DNA from: Porogramme epimiltina
Taxonomy: Eukaryota > Basidiomycota > Agaricomycetes > Polyporales > Polyporaceae
NCBI GenBank assembly: GCA_900155495.1
Contig: FTLJ01000221.1
Coordinates: 1-64,000 of the forward strand
Reading direction: 5' to 3'
DNA: 64,000 nucleotides
The notes below the pieces were generated by a model. The model was not told the DNA's origin. It saw only the letters and a list, made by a program, of their open reading frames with translations, and did not search any database. This document shows, piece by piece, positions 34,801 through 46,279 of the stretch. Numbering within the stretch: position 1 is the first letter of the stretch; each line of letters begins with the position of its first letter. The position numbers and the translations under genes are program-made.

Positions 34801-35272
34801 CTGCAAGTCCCACTCCGGCAACCCCCAGTGCAAGCGCAAGCGCCGGTGCGAGCGCCCAGGTCCACACGATCGCGTCACTCGCGCGTCTCCCCGCTGCGGA
34901 GATCATCAAGCTCGTGAACTCGTCGTCTGTGACCGGTCTGCCGCTCCCCAAAGCAGACCCAATGGTAGTGAAAGCGACGGACGAGTTCGTCGACGGCCTC
35001 CTTGACAAGCCGATGAACCAGCAGAAGCAGCAGCTAGGCGACAAGTTGTAAGCAACCATTTTTAGTTTTCCACTCGCGCGAGTCCCTGCTAACGCTGTCT
35101 ATGTCTACGCAGGTGGCGCGTCGTGAAGGCATTCGGCATAAAGGGGGCGCCGAAGATCACCATCGCACTCCTCGACCAGGACGACCTCCGCCCGCTGGCG
35201 CATCTCATGAATAGCTACCCGTCGGTCCTGAAAGAGAAGGCCCTCCTGGTCCAAGCCGCGCAGAGCAAGTAA
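31844..35272 (+). CDS. RRM4: Rrm4-like RNA-binding protein, three RRMs and up to three MLLE domains
   Basis: In Ustilago maydis, Rrm4 carries mRNAs on moving endosomes; it has three RRMs and a C-terminal MLLE platform that binds the PAM2-like motifs of Upa1. The same architecture is seen here. RRM1 (EPLLYISNLPVFV, exon 31844-32060) continues after a long intron with EKALATLQGRPIPG from 32711. RRM2 is KQLPSGFTDSQLYDLFRPFG (about 32850-33050). RRM3 starts CNLFIKNLDISIDSNGLF and has the RNP1 motif SRGFGFVSY (about 33340-33780). MLLE-like segments follow: LSALSPVVRKEVLTGELSRR (about 34100), a weaker AAVAKLESSQIADLTDLLMS (about 34520), and a C-terminal one with KITIALLDQDDLRPLAHLM (about 35155-35230). 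Ser/Pro/Ala-rich linkers separate them. The last intron (about 35049-35112) joins QQLGDKL to WRVVKAFG. The stop is at 35270-35272. Poly(A)-binding protein is less likely, because it has four RRMs and one MLLE. Confidence 0.75.
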
Positions 35273-37958
35273 TCGTCCGTCCTGTCTCAAATTTTCTCGC
35301 CATACCCCCGAACGCCTGTCCAAGGAAGGCATCGTCTGTCCGTGTGCACATGCTCCGTACGGTATCGTAAACGCCATCCACCCCTGTGATACTCTCAGAG
35401 ATGCGTCGTAGGCCGTGCACATACCCACCATCCCTCATTTTTGTCCTCTCGAAATCACCCATCGCGATATTTTTTCAACGCCCTTTACCCTTGCCAGCGC
35501 TCACCACAGTCCTTCTGTCATCTAATGGAATACCACTCTGCGCTCTGCTTTTCCCGCCCATACACCGCTTGCTTACCCCTGTCATTCCCCCTTCCATCTC
35601 ACTGCCTCACCCGCCCTCCTGGTTTTCCGTTCTGCTACCACTCAGCCACGCATATCCACCCCCCCCCTTACGACTTTTCACGACGATGCACTTTGCTTTC
35701 ATCTTTACTTTCCTTCTATCCTACGCTTCTGTCTCCCTTCCCTTTCACGCCACCTCCACAGTATCCACGCATGTACGCGCGCTTTAACAATCCAGAACGT
35801 CGAGATGTCTCACGCGTGCCGCCTTGCCGTTGTGCTGTGCTTCGCACGTTCAGAGTGCCACATCCGTGAGTCAGTCGACTTTGTCAAATTTTCAGAGCGG
35901 AACAATGTCCTCCCCCCACAGTACATACTCTCTAGGCGTCCCGAAATTCAATAGGAGTTGGGGCCCTACAAGGACCGGTGCATGTTTATCGGAATTCAAA
36001 TTTGTATCGGAATTCCCTTTTTAGCCCTCTACGGAGCGCTTGTTGACTGCTGATATAAGGGCTACTACTATCCAGATCGAAGCACAAACGAATGACTCGT
36101 TCAAGAACCGGCCGAATTTGACGACACAGCCTTAGTGCGTTGTCGCCAACTTCTCCTTGTCTCCCCTAAACTCGTGCATAGTTCGAAGCAAGCACAGCCG
36201 GCGTCCCAGTCATTTACTTCCGCGTCTGACCACCTCATACTCCAAGTGCTCTTCGTTTCGCGTGTGCCCTCGTGCAAATTTCTGTGCTACCACTCAGGAC
36301 ACCAAAATAGAATCATCTGCCACTAATTTTGTAGCTGTTAGTCATGTACCCGAACCTCCCCCTAATGGCGGTAACTTGTATGTATGCCGGACAATCTTGC
36401 GCACCCCTACCGTGCGTATCCCTACTAACTGGCCTCGTGTTACCCTTAGTCGCAATCCCCGGAAAGGAGGCTCCCATCCTTCGGAACTGATACGTTCTTG
36501 ATCCACGAGGCAAATTTTCTTCCGATAGAAGTCGTGCTTGTGCTTACCCTCTGCACCGCAGGTCCAAGTCCTCGTGGCTGTATCGGGAATTCAGCCTCCC
36601 TCACCCATGCTGGGGTACGGATCTCAGATTATCTGAAGACTAGTATGGACTGACACTTTGTACAGGTGTCTATTTTCTATGATGTGTTTCATGAGAACTC
36701 GCTCACAGATAGCATCCGTTCGAGTTCGCGCCTATAGCTTTCCTTCTATGAAACCCACATATTACCAGGTAAGTCTTATAAAAGACGTTCTACGGCACTG
36801 ACTACCCCCATCCTCAGACTCCACGCTGAAGCACATGAGTCGACCACCGTATCCATGCGTATCGGATTTCCCTCGAAGTCGCACAGAGAATACTGTGAGG
36901 ATGGAGGTGAATCGCCTTCAAGTGTTATCGTACTGATTGCCCGGATTTCACATACTATAGGATCGTGCTTCAACCTCCCATCCTAATCCGCATCCACCCG
37001 TTGTCACAGTCACCCCATGCTTTGTGAGTGACGTAAACCCATATTTGTTAGCGAACGGTATGCTGACTCACGATCCGACCCGCTGTTGGCAGTAGCCCCA
37101 GGCAAGTCATAGTTCCCCGGACGCAATCTTGTAGTTACTCTAGCTGAAGGAATGTGCCCTCCCCTGATGAAAAGGGGCACAGTGTGTTCATACAGGTCAC
37201 GAAGTCGGTTTGGATCCCGGGGATCGTTATCAACGCTGCTTACCGTGACGTGAGTAGCCTCTCCCTACACTGTCACAGCAACACGAATCCACGCTTACAC
37301 CCACTTCCCGTTCAACAGGAGTATAAAAGCGTTCTATACGAGGTCGAGTACACTGCCACAGATGGGTGGCTCATCCGTCATAGGTTCTTACCGAAGGATG
37401 TCTGTGATCGTTCGTGAGGGAATGGCTTTGCTCTCGTTTCGGCCATTCGCTTTCATGATATGCCCATATCAGGCGGCACTATGCATTCCAGTGATGTAAG
37501 ATCACATTGTATAACACACTACACTGCAGTAGATACCACTGTATCCAATAGCCACCCCAACTCATCTCAACGTCCATGTCTTATTTACATCGAGTGCGTC
37601 CCACGCCGGCAGTTTTATCTCGTTGGACAGTGAGATGATTGTGGACCGCGCGTAGCGAATATGTAGACAAGCAAAGCCCCGACCGGAAGGTGTATATGAA
37701 ACTTTCTATCCACGGGAGCATAGTAATCGATGATGTACAACCCAAAGCGACGTCCAACTTGGCTGACCCGAACTTGAACGGTGGTGACCGTGGCGGTGGC
37801 CCAGTGGCGGGACTCCAGACGTCATCGTTACGGGCGTCTATACGCAATTGCCTCCGCCTAGTTGCCGAAGTGCAGGCTTGTTCCCGTTGCTGCTGTGGCA
37901 TTAATGTCGAGATCTTGCCCTCCCTCCTAAGCTCGTCGTTGTCTCCTGTCTATCTAGA
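35273..37958. other. Intergenic, nothing recognised
   Basis: About 2.7 kb with no recognisable gene. It is pyrimidine-rich just after the Rrm4-like gene (a 3' untranslated region and terminator are expected there). A frame at 37154-37417 (87 codons) looks mildly coding-like, with no domain I know. Confidence 0.4.
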
Positions 37959-39974
37959 ATGTCGAACTCACAGCCTGCGCGATCCCCTGTCGTCCCGTCT
38001 CCAACATTCCGCACCCGGCCTTCTCGCACAGTGTCTGGCGGCCATGTTCGTCCCCTCACCCGGCGTCCATCAGTGTCTGGTGTCTCGGGGGTGACCCTGA
38101 CCAACCCAGTCACAGGAGCTACGAAGACCCAACGGTCGTCCAAGACTACACAGAAACTTGTGGTACTTCCTACCGCGCCTCAAACAAAGCCCCTTCCCCC
38201 CGACGCCGATGACGATGAGGGGCCTCTTCACGGGTACGAAACCGACCAAGGTCTTCGAGAGCATAAGAGCGCAGGAGAACGCATGAGCAAAGACCAACGC
38301 GAGAAGGCAGGCTTTCGGCGTATCACCGCATACTGCGTAGCAGAGTCGTTCAAAATGAAGCTCCTCGCAAGTTTCCTGAAGCGCGAACACAATGTCAAGC
38401 CGCGAGTGTTCGACGAGGCAATGTATGTGGTGCGTATTGCTTCTACTTTCATGTCCCTCCTTCCTCTCTTAACATGGAAGTAGATGTATCACCTCCCTCT
38501 TCTTCCGGGCTATGGCCCTGGCTCCAACATCCGATCGTCTGCCCCTCCTACTTCGCCGGGAAACGAAGATCCAAGCACTGGTTTCTCGGAAGCAGAGGAA
38601 GAGGGTTACCAGGGAGGCTACTTCACCTCCATCAACCCTTCCACATCTCCCGGAATAGAAGGCTTTATCCCTTCGGCTTCACCAGAAACAGCGACTCATC
38701 GCCCGTCTGCACCGAGCGCGGAGGACCCGGGCGAAGCCGCAGCGTTGCGAGAAACGTTGAAACAGGAACACGAACAGGTGGTGCTAAGCCCAGAAGACTC
38801 CCAGCCTGTCCTTATCGTCCCGCAGAAACAAGGGTCACGAAGGCCCCGTAGATCAACACGACGCGCTGCCACGACGGACGAGCAAAATTTTGTGGAGGCC
38901 ATTTTCTTCGAGTACGGTGTGGTGGTATTCTTTGGGATGAGGGAGGACCAGGAGCTTAGCGTCATCGAGGATGTCCAGGCCGGAGGTAACATGACGCGCA
39001 AGTTCCAGCATGACGATTGGGAAGTAGAGGCTTGCCATTATGATGTATGTTGCAACCTCGTCTTCTTCTAACAGTATTCTCATCGCACGCCCGTCCAGCA
39101 TGATCCCAACATTGCTTTCCCCCGTATCTTCAACGATTTCTTCAGTAAGTACGTCCTCTCGCGCCGCGGATCTCACTCCCGACATCCACCCCAACAGCCT
39201 TCAAGACACACTCGCACCTACTTCAACTCTCTGTCGCTCACGCGCTTGCGCAATCGACCCTCCTCGCGCACTACGAGTCTCTCGCCCACCAGATCCTCTC
39301 CTCCCCACGCACACGTTCGATTCCCGCGCAGCTCGCTGCGACGGGTGTCCTCGCACTACCGCGCAAGGAGGCGTTGAAGCTCACGGGCCGGCTGTTCACG
39401 CTCCGCCGGGACGTGAACTTGGTGAGCAACGTGCTGGATGTGCCGGAGTTGTTCTGGGACGAGGCGAGCCTCAAGGCTCTCTACGACGCGGTCAGGGAGT
39501 ACATGGAGATTGGGCCACGCGTGCAGGTGCTGAACGAGAAGATTGCGGTTGCTGAGGATCTGGTGCGTAGAGTGCAGCCTTCTTATGAACCACGTGGAAG
39601 CTCATCCGGGCCTGCTTACCAGCTCGGAGCGATTCACGACCACCTGAATAATAACGCGATGGACAGGATTACATGGATCATTATATGGTGAGCTTCGCCT
39701 GCCTGTCGGCCTTCTACAGCTCTGATGTCATTTCGCCTAGGCTCATTGTCGTAGCATGCTTGGTGGAAGTGGTAAGTTACGCCCCCTCGTTCGATGTCCG
39801 CCATGCTAACGCTACTACGCCCAGGGTGAAGTTATCGCGCGTCTTGTTGTGCACGCTACGATGGGCTCCGAAGCGCCCGTTGTGTTGACCGCGGCCGACG
39901 TACTCAATAGCATGTCCCGCGAGGACGCTATCGCCGCACTTGAGCGGATTGCGAGTGGGCTCCCGCCGATGTAG
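37959..39974 (+). CDS. RMD1: DUF155 / RMD1-Sif2-Sif3 family protein
   Basis: Member of the DUF155 (RMND1/Sif2/Sif3/Mrx10) family. Yeast Rmd1 and Rmd8 are linked to meiotic nuclear division, and human RMND1 is needed for mitochondrial translation. The ATG at 37959 begins a basic, Ser/Thr/Pro-rich N-terminus. The DUF155 core starts with RITAYCVAESFKMKLLASFL and FDEAMYV (exon 1 ends at 38429), continues in exon 2 (38484-39044) with YHLPLLPGYG, an acidic Ser/Pro linker, then AIFFEYGVVVFFGM, a core motif. Later exons give DPNIAFPRIFNDFF, LQLSVAHALAQSTLLAHYE, LTGRLFTLRRDVNLVSNVLDVPELFW and HLNNNAMDRITWIIIW, followed by a C-terminal hydrophobic helix LIVVACLVEV. The stop is at 39972-39974. The C-terminal membrane anchor is normal for the family. 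The exons join in frame and the gene looks intact. Confidence 0.8.
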
Positions 39975-40252
39975 GCTGGCAGTACTCTCGCGGTCTCCTT
40001 TGTATGTTCGTACCTCGTTGCACCTCGACATTCGCAACGTCATAGATGTGCCATACCCCCATGGAGAATGTATTATACCATCATCGTTCAGCATCAGCTC
40101 ACGTCGAAGTCATATACAGATTTTCTGGGCTCGCCACACTAATATTCCTTCGATCGGGCTCTCCAACGCTCTTGTAAGCTTGCCAGACGCCTTGTTTAGG
40201 CTCAGCTAGTGGTGAATGGCGGCGTCATCGGATTATCAGAAGATATAAACCA

Positions 40253-42383
40253 TTATGTGTCGGCTTTGTGTGCTTGTGTCTGTGTGGGAGTAATTTCTAT
40301 ATTGACCACCGTCAATGCCGCCTTCAGCTCCTTACAGCTCGCTCGGGTGAGTACCTCCATTTCGGAAGAGCGGGATTTGATCGTGCACTTGAACGGTTCT
40401 GGATATCTAGGCGAACGTTCCAATGTCAGCCTCTGCCCATTGATCTGCCATTCATATACTAACGACAAGAAACCGGTCGTAACTGCCTTGCCGGACGGAA
40501 GGGCAGCTTCACCATCCTCTATTGACGGGCTTATGTTCAGAGTGTGAAGGATGCTGGCTATCACTATGAATAGGGACGACTCGGCGAATCGGCGGCCAGG
40601 ACAAGCACTTTCAGTGGGTAGTAAGCGAAGCTCTCTAATCTCCTGAGACATCGTGTTCCTACTCACCGGCGGCCGTATCCAAATGCAATATTGGCAGGAT
40701 TCGGCGCGTCTGGGTCAAGCATTCCATCTTTCAGGAATCGTTCCGGCCTGAACCCTTCAGGGTCGGGGTATACGTCTGGCCGACGGCAATAGGACCTGGA
40801 GCGAATTTCGGTTTCGTCAATAACATACAATCACCTACGGTGAACTGATAGACTCACCAGATGTTGTAGATCACCATTGATCCTTTCGGTATACGATACC
40901 CCCGGTATCTATCGTCCTCAAGCACACGATGAGGAACACCCAGAGGAGAAACGGGGCGCCAACGGAGACACTCCTTCGTCAGTGCCTGAATGTACGGCAA
41001 CGATACTTCATCCTCGAATTCAGGAAGGCGGTGAGGGCCCACAACAGCCATGAGCTCTTCTTGGGCCCTCTTCTGCACTTCAGGGAAGAGGATCATAGCT
41101 ACGAAGAACCATTGGACCGTCAACAGTGTCTGCAGGCCGATATGGGTTATTATTATGCTAGGCAGACGAATGACTTTGCCATACACACCGTATCGGCCCC
41201 AGCGCCATATGCATTACCCGCCGCGTTCCTAATGACGGTTTCTTCCGAGTCGTCTGCCAATTCCGCTCCTTCTCTCTTCTCCTCGTTTAGAGAGCTCATG
41301 AGCCCAGAAACCATCGAGGGAGGTGCTACTCCTTTGCTCTAACCGTGAGTTAATCCCGTCGACGACCCCCGTGTCAGCACTCCGAAAAGGGTTCGTAGTC
41401 GTTGTTGAACACCCACCATTCCGGCCAGTGCCGCACCCCAAGGTACATCGCGCATGGCCCGCGACGCATACAAGAGTCTGTCTGCATCGCGCCTGAACTC
41501 CCGCGCGCCCGGCACCCACGAAGGCAGAAAACGGAGGCTCGGGAATGTCTCAACAAGGTGCCTGCCTGGCGCGAGCGTTGAAGATAACAAAGCCATGGCG
41601 GCCTCGGCGATGCCCAAGTAATCCTCTTGCGCATCGTCGACGTCGATCCCGTATGTTACGCGCATGATGGAAGAGCCGACGTAGCTAGTGATAAAGCACT
41701 CAGCATCGAAGAAGGCCTTATTGGCGGAGGACACTTACTGACGGAGGTGGTGTAGGAAGTCTTGAGGTGAATCGATAAGCCTACACACTAGGAGGTGGGC
41801 GTCGAGCTTCTGAGAGGTGTGGTAGCATTTGACAGCAGTTCCGTTGAAGTACTGATGGAGGGCGCGCCGATGGCGTCTCCACCAAGCTCCATATCCCTGA
41901 AAAGGATGAATCCAATGGACGTCGGCACTGTTATACTAGTCAGAAATCCCACAAGGACAGTCGTTACTAGTAAACTGAGACCCGTACGCCTCATACTTAC
42001 GAGGCTATCATAACGGATGGCATCCTGTCTGAGTAAATAGCCGACCGCTTCTCAAGAAGGTCCAGTGCAGTTTCGTGGGAGCCCAGGATGATCATCGGTT
42101 GTCCCAACACCTCAAGGTACACAACGTCCCCTGCGGTAGGAAGGTCATAAACCCGAATGATAATATTCAAATGGCTGCAGGACACACCATATTTTGTGTT
42201 CATGTCATGGAAAATCTCGTGGGCCTCATGCCACTTCGGCATGTCCAGGACGTTTCCTAAGAATGGGAAGCGAGGGGGTCCAGGAGGTAGGTGGAGGGCG
42301 TTCCATCTCTTTAACAGACATTTGATGGCTACAAGAACAACGATTGCAAGGGACAAGTGGGAGAACGATAGCTGGAGAGCCAT
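40253..42383 (-). CDS. Cytochrome P450 monooxygenase (intact copy)
   Basis: Haem-thiolate monooxygenase of the endoplasmic reticulum, of the large basidiomycete group often annotated as O-methylsterigmatocystin oxidoreductase-like. The start is taken at the ATG at 42383 (MALQLSF...), which gives an N-terminal membrane anchor followed by the hinge LPPGPPRFPFLGNVLDMP. Then come GDVVYLEVLGQPMIILGS, AWWRRHRRALHQYF (C-helix) and MRVTYGIDVDDAQEDYLGIAE. An intron splits the I-helix, and joining its edges restores AGADTT. The K-helix motif is KECLRWRPVSPLG (ExxR changed to ECLRW, which keeps E and R). The haem motif is FGYGRR|ACPGRRFA across a GT-AG intron, with the cysteine ligand present. The end reads YPEPFKCTIKSRS after a 57-base intron and stops at 40253. 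About eight introns are needed. It is convergent with the RMD1-like gene. Substrate unknown. Confidence 0.8.
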
Positions 42384-42879
42384 GGGGTGTTGACAAACGC
42401 GCTGTCTGCTTCGAGGGCGTAATATATATGCCACGTCCGTGATCCGAATGAACAACGTGATATACTCACGTTCGGCAGCCTCTTTGCCACCAAGTAAATT
42501 GGGTTAGACGATGCCTTGAAAAAGGGCTTGGCTCCCAGCCTAGGGAAGGGTCAGTGATATGTCAACTACAGTTCGAATAGCTCACCTCGCAATTGCGTCA
42601 GGGAAAGATATTCCGCAAGGTTTGAGCGCGCAGCACATGACGTATTTTTCTTCCCCATGACTGGAATGCTGTTTTACCCATTCGTACTGTTGTGACGATT
42701 TGTAGGGCGCCACCCTTCCCGCTAGCGGGTCAACAGTTAGCGAGCATCTATAGGAATCTCGTCTCTCTGTGAAAAAACCCTGCCGTGAACGCCATGCCTA
42801 ATCTCTGCCTCGTAAGATGAGCAGCTCCAATTATGTGTTGCAATAAAGGAGGACTGAGAGGCAGGGAGGCTTGAATCAC
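42384..42879. other. Spacer between the two P450 copies
   Basis: About 500 bases upstream of the intact P450 start. It must hold that gene's promoter and the 3' end of the decayed copy. No motif stands out. Confidence 0.4.
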
Positions 42880-44170
42880 TGCATCGCTCGAACCCCATGA
42901 AGCTCCTTGCAGCTCGCTCTGATAAGCGTCTCTCCTTGGCCTGACCGCGGCTTGATCACACAGTCATACGGCTCCGGATACCTATTATGACGAGCCGGGG
43001 AAAATTAGCCCAAGCGCCTTCCAAGAACCTCGGGCGGGTCCACTTACGACAACAGGCAGATGACCATCTTTCTTGACGGCAGACTGGGCTTCCCCGGCAT
43101 CGGGTCCAACCGGCGCGCTAATGCTGAGGGTGTGAAGCACGGTGGACACCACCATGTATAGTGATGACTCTGTGAAGTGGAGACCCGGGCAGATCATTTG
43201 ATGGAAGGAATGTCAGTGAGGAGGACGGAGACACGCGGCGGCGGGGGTGGTAACTCACCGCCGCCCATAGCCGAATACCGTGGTCGCGGGATCGCGTACG
43301 TGTGGCTGACAGGAAGCGTTTGGGCATGAACGCCTCCGGGTTGTCGTACGCTTCCAGGTCACGCGAATGTGCCCCTGCCGTACCTAGATAGCTTTCAGTT
43401 AGACTTCATAGGTGCAGAAGTGAAAAACATGCCAAATGTTCGAGATCACAATAGCACTGCCCTTCGGGATGCGGAATCCGCGATACTCGTCCTCCTCCAG
43501 CGCACGGTGGGACACTCCTAATGACACAACGGATCGCCAGCGCAGGCACCCCTTCGCGACTACACGAATGTATGGGAGAGACAGCTCGTCTTCGTACTCT
43601 GGGAGGCGGTTTGTGCCCACGACGACCAACGAGCTATTCCTAGGTCTTCTTCTGAACCTCGGGGAATATAGTCATGGCGGAAAAGAAGAGCTGGACTGTG
43701 GACAGAGTCTGAAATCGGTGCACGGCCGGTCAGAGATTTTTAACGTACGCTAGGTCCACTACTCACCGTGCCTGCCCCACCCGCATGTGCACTCGCTGCT
43801 GCGTTTCTGATGACATCTTCCTCGTCCCCTTACATCTGAGCTTTTTCGCCAGTCCGGCACCGTCGTTCCCCTGCTCTGACAGAAAGAAAACACGTCATCA
43901 GTGCCTCTCATACACTACGTGAAGTAGTGAAAGGCTCACCATCGCCTTCTTTATCGCCCACACGGCGTGTTCAACAACCTCCCAGCAGATACTCGCAGCT
44001 CCTCCGCATCACGCTTGAACCCCATGGCACACGGCGGGAGATTGAACTGCAGGTTTAAGAGAAGCTCGACGAGGCACCTCCCGTCATGAGGTCCTCGGCG
44101 ATGCCAAGGTAGTCCTCGGCCTCACCATCAACCTCTACTCCATATGCGACGCGCAAAACCGCAGATCTGA
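42880..44170 (-). pseudogene. Cytochrome P450 relic, tandem copy
   Basis: Diverged, broken copy of the neighbouring P450, same orientation. It lacks the 5' exons (membrane anchor to C-helix). What remains reads, in gene order, LRVAYGVEVDGEAEDYLGIAE (about 44160-44100), FKRDAEELRVSAG in another frame and then a stop, NAAASAHAGGAGT (I-helix, about 43780), LPEYEDELSLPYIRVVAKGC (about 43590), FRIPKGSAIVISNIW, FGYGRR (about 43265), MICPGLHFTESSLYMVV and the C-terminus YPEPYDCVIKPRS (about 42970). Lesions: the I-helix acid is Gly (AGAGT versus AGADT), a stop interrupts the exon before it, part of the middle exon is missing, and the intron between FGYGRR and CPG has a good GTGAGT donor but no AG before the CPG exon. 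The cysteine codon itself is still there. Confidence 0.8.
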
Positions 44171-44568
44171 AGTGACTGGGATATGGAACAAGAGCGCTTC
44201 AAATCAAAACTTACCTCATTGCACTGCGCGCAGCTTAGCCGAGTGCCTACTGTCACGTGCATCCTTCTTCCTCCAAATTAACGCCCGCCGACGGACTGGA
44301 GTCTTTTCGGCCTACATCGCGAACGCCGAACGCACAGCACAATTCGGCGATTTTCGACGGGTGGAAAGTCTCCCGTGCCCTGGAACACTTCTGCTGGGCT
44401 CTCCCACCGACACTGTCGCCCTCTAGTCATTGTCGCTCTTTGCCTCTGCCGGGTACCACACCGTCTGGCCAGGTAAGTTCATTATAGTGCAGGCAGCAGC
44501 CGGAACTTAATACACGACCTAACGGCTCTCTCACAGGCGACCTCCGGGGTTAGATCGCAGCTCGAGCT
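44171..44568. other. Intergenic, 5' region of the F-box-like gene
   Basis: Spacer between the P450 relic and the F-box-like gene, which point away from each other. No gene recognised. Confidence 0.4.
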
Positions 44569-46279
44569 ATGAATGAAGAATCATGCGACAGCTCCGAAGC
44601 CCTGTTTGTACGGCCAGCAGTTGCAATGCTTCTCAACTATGATATCCTCGCCGAAATATGCAAGTCTATCCCCAACGTCCATGGGATCCTTACGCTCACG
44701 GCCACCTGCTCGACCCTTCGACGCATTGGAATCCCGTATCTACTTCGATCCCGGAAGATTATCGTAAAAGCGGACAACAATCTTCTCAAGTTTCGCGACT
44801 TCGCCTTGGCTGGCTCTCCGAAAAACCGGCTGGCGCATCTACGCGCGTTTGAGATCAGCCACGGCTTGAATCACTCTCCAGAGTTTGAGATGAGCCTCCG
44901 CTTCGACCACTCTTCAAACGGGGAAGACTCTAGGCTTTCTCCAAGCGCAGAAGAATTGGTAGCCTCTGTTATGGATATCCTCAGAGGCGCTGTCGGGTTG
45001 GAGTATCTAAGCCTCGGGGGGCCGAGGGCTTTCTTTGTGGCCGACGACAGGTCACTCTGGTTACAAGAGCTTGTATCAAAAGGTATTCTCAGGGTGATGG
45101 CCACTCCGGACATCCTACGGTGTGTGCAGTCTCCGCTCAAAACCATCTGCGGCCTGAATCTCCCGACCATTGAAGACGACGAAGACCAAGCCGAAGACGA
45201 CGAAGAACGCTACACGAGAGAGCCTGTCTACCCGAAGGACCTCAACGCTCTCATCTCGCACTTCTCAACGACACTCGAGACCTTACAGATTGATGCGCTC
45301 AACACGAATGTTCCGCTGGACCTCAACGCACCGCAATATCCTGCCGTGCGTTCGCTCACAGTCTCATCGCTGCTTGACATCCCTAGGCTGGACGTCCTCA
45401 TGCACATGTTTCCCTCCGCTGGCCTCTCCCTCTCACTCCACATTCCGGAACTCCTCTACCCGTCGGTTCTTCCCAGTGATCCACAATTGCGGGCCGAAGC
45501 GCGCATCGAAAACCTTGCAGCGCAAAATTCCCCAGGGTCGTGGACCGGCATAGGCGCACTCTCCTGCACACCCACCATTCTCTACTTGCTTGGCCTCAAG
45601 TGCCCCGTGAAAATCCTGCGAATCGTGCCGGATGATATGGACGGATTCGATACACAAACAAAAGAATACATCTCCCACGCGTTGCGCACCAATCTGCCCG
45701 CCAAGTTTTCCCTCAGCAATCTCATGATCACCGACGCAGCGCTCGTATTGGATGGCCTGTTCCCCACGGGCGCGACACAGTCTATCAGGTTCCTTGACCT
45801 GTATATCGAATGTGGCCTGTTGCCCCTCTCCTATTGGGGAGGGGGGCCTGATCCCATGGAACATGAAGACCTATGGCTTGACTTCCTGGTACGTATCTCC
45901 TTGAGTGCATCAACCAACCGTCCCGAGCGCTCGCATGGGAAGTTTACAGTGGTGCTGACCAACTCGTCAGGACACCCTCGTCTCGGCGGTCCGGCACCTC
46001 CCACTCACTCATATCCACATCCTGTTTCACAATCAACCGAGCGATAAGCCATACTATCCAACACTCGTCGAACTCATCCGAACGGAGTTCCCCTCCGAGC
46101 TGGCGACCGCCGTGCCCACCCTCAAGTACATTCTGATCCCGTTTGAGGTCGGCTTGAAGGACCAGCTCTCAACTTGTGGTTGGCGTGTGCACCGAGCCGA
46201 CGACGCCAGTGGACAACCATGTTGGACAGAGGAGATGGAAGCGGACGAGGTAGATCGTGTTCTCGAGGAGTTCAGTTGA
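44569..46279 (+). CDS. F-box-like protein 1
   Basis: Fungal protein with an F-box-like N-terminus and a long, poorly conserved C-terminal part. F-box proteins usually select targets for SCF ubiquitin ligases; targets here are unknown. The F-box-like segment is LNYDILAEICKSIPNVHGILTLTATCSTLRRIGIPYLL (about 44630-44740). The rest has leucine-rich stretches, an acidic patch (EDDEDQAEDDEE, about 45170) and ALNTNVPLDLNAPQYPAVRSL, which is also present in the paralogue as ALNTFVEHD...PQYPTIRSL. The start is the ATG at 44569. A single intron (about 45888-45971; donor GTACGT, acceptor CTCGTCAG) joins LWLDFL to DTLVSAV; reading through the intron would end the protein soon after. The second exon ends EEFS with the stop at 46277-46279. 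The paralogue at 55319-57070 has the intron at the same place. Confidence 0.7.

Noticed and set aside
40253..42383. Intact P450 as part of a secondary-metabolite cluster
   Set aside because: No polyketide synthase, peptide synthetase, terpene synthase or tailoring enzyme was seen nearby; only its own dead copy is adjacent.
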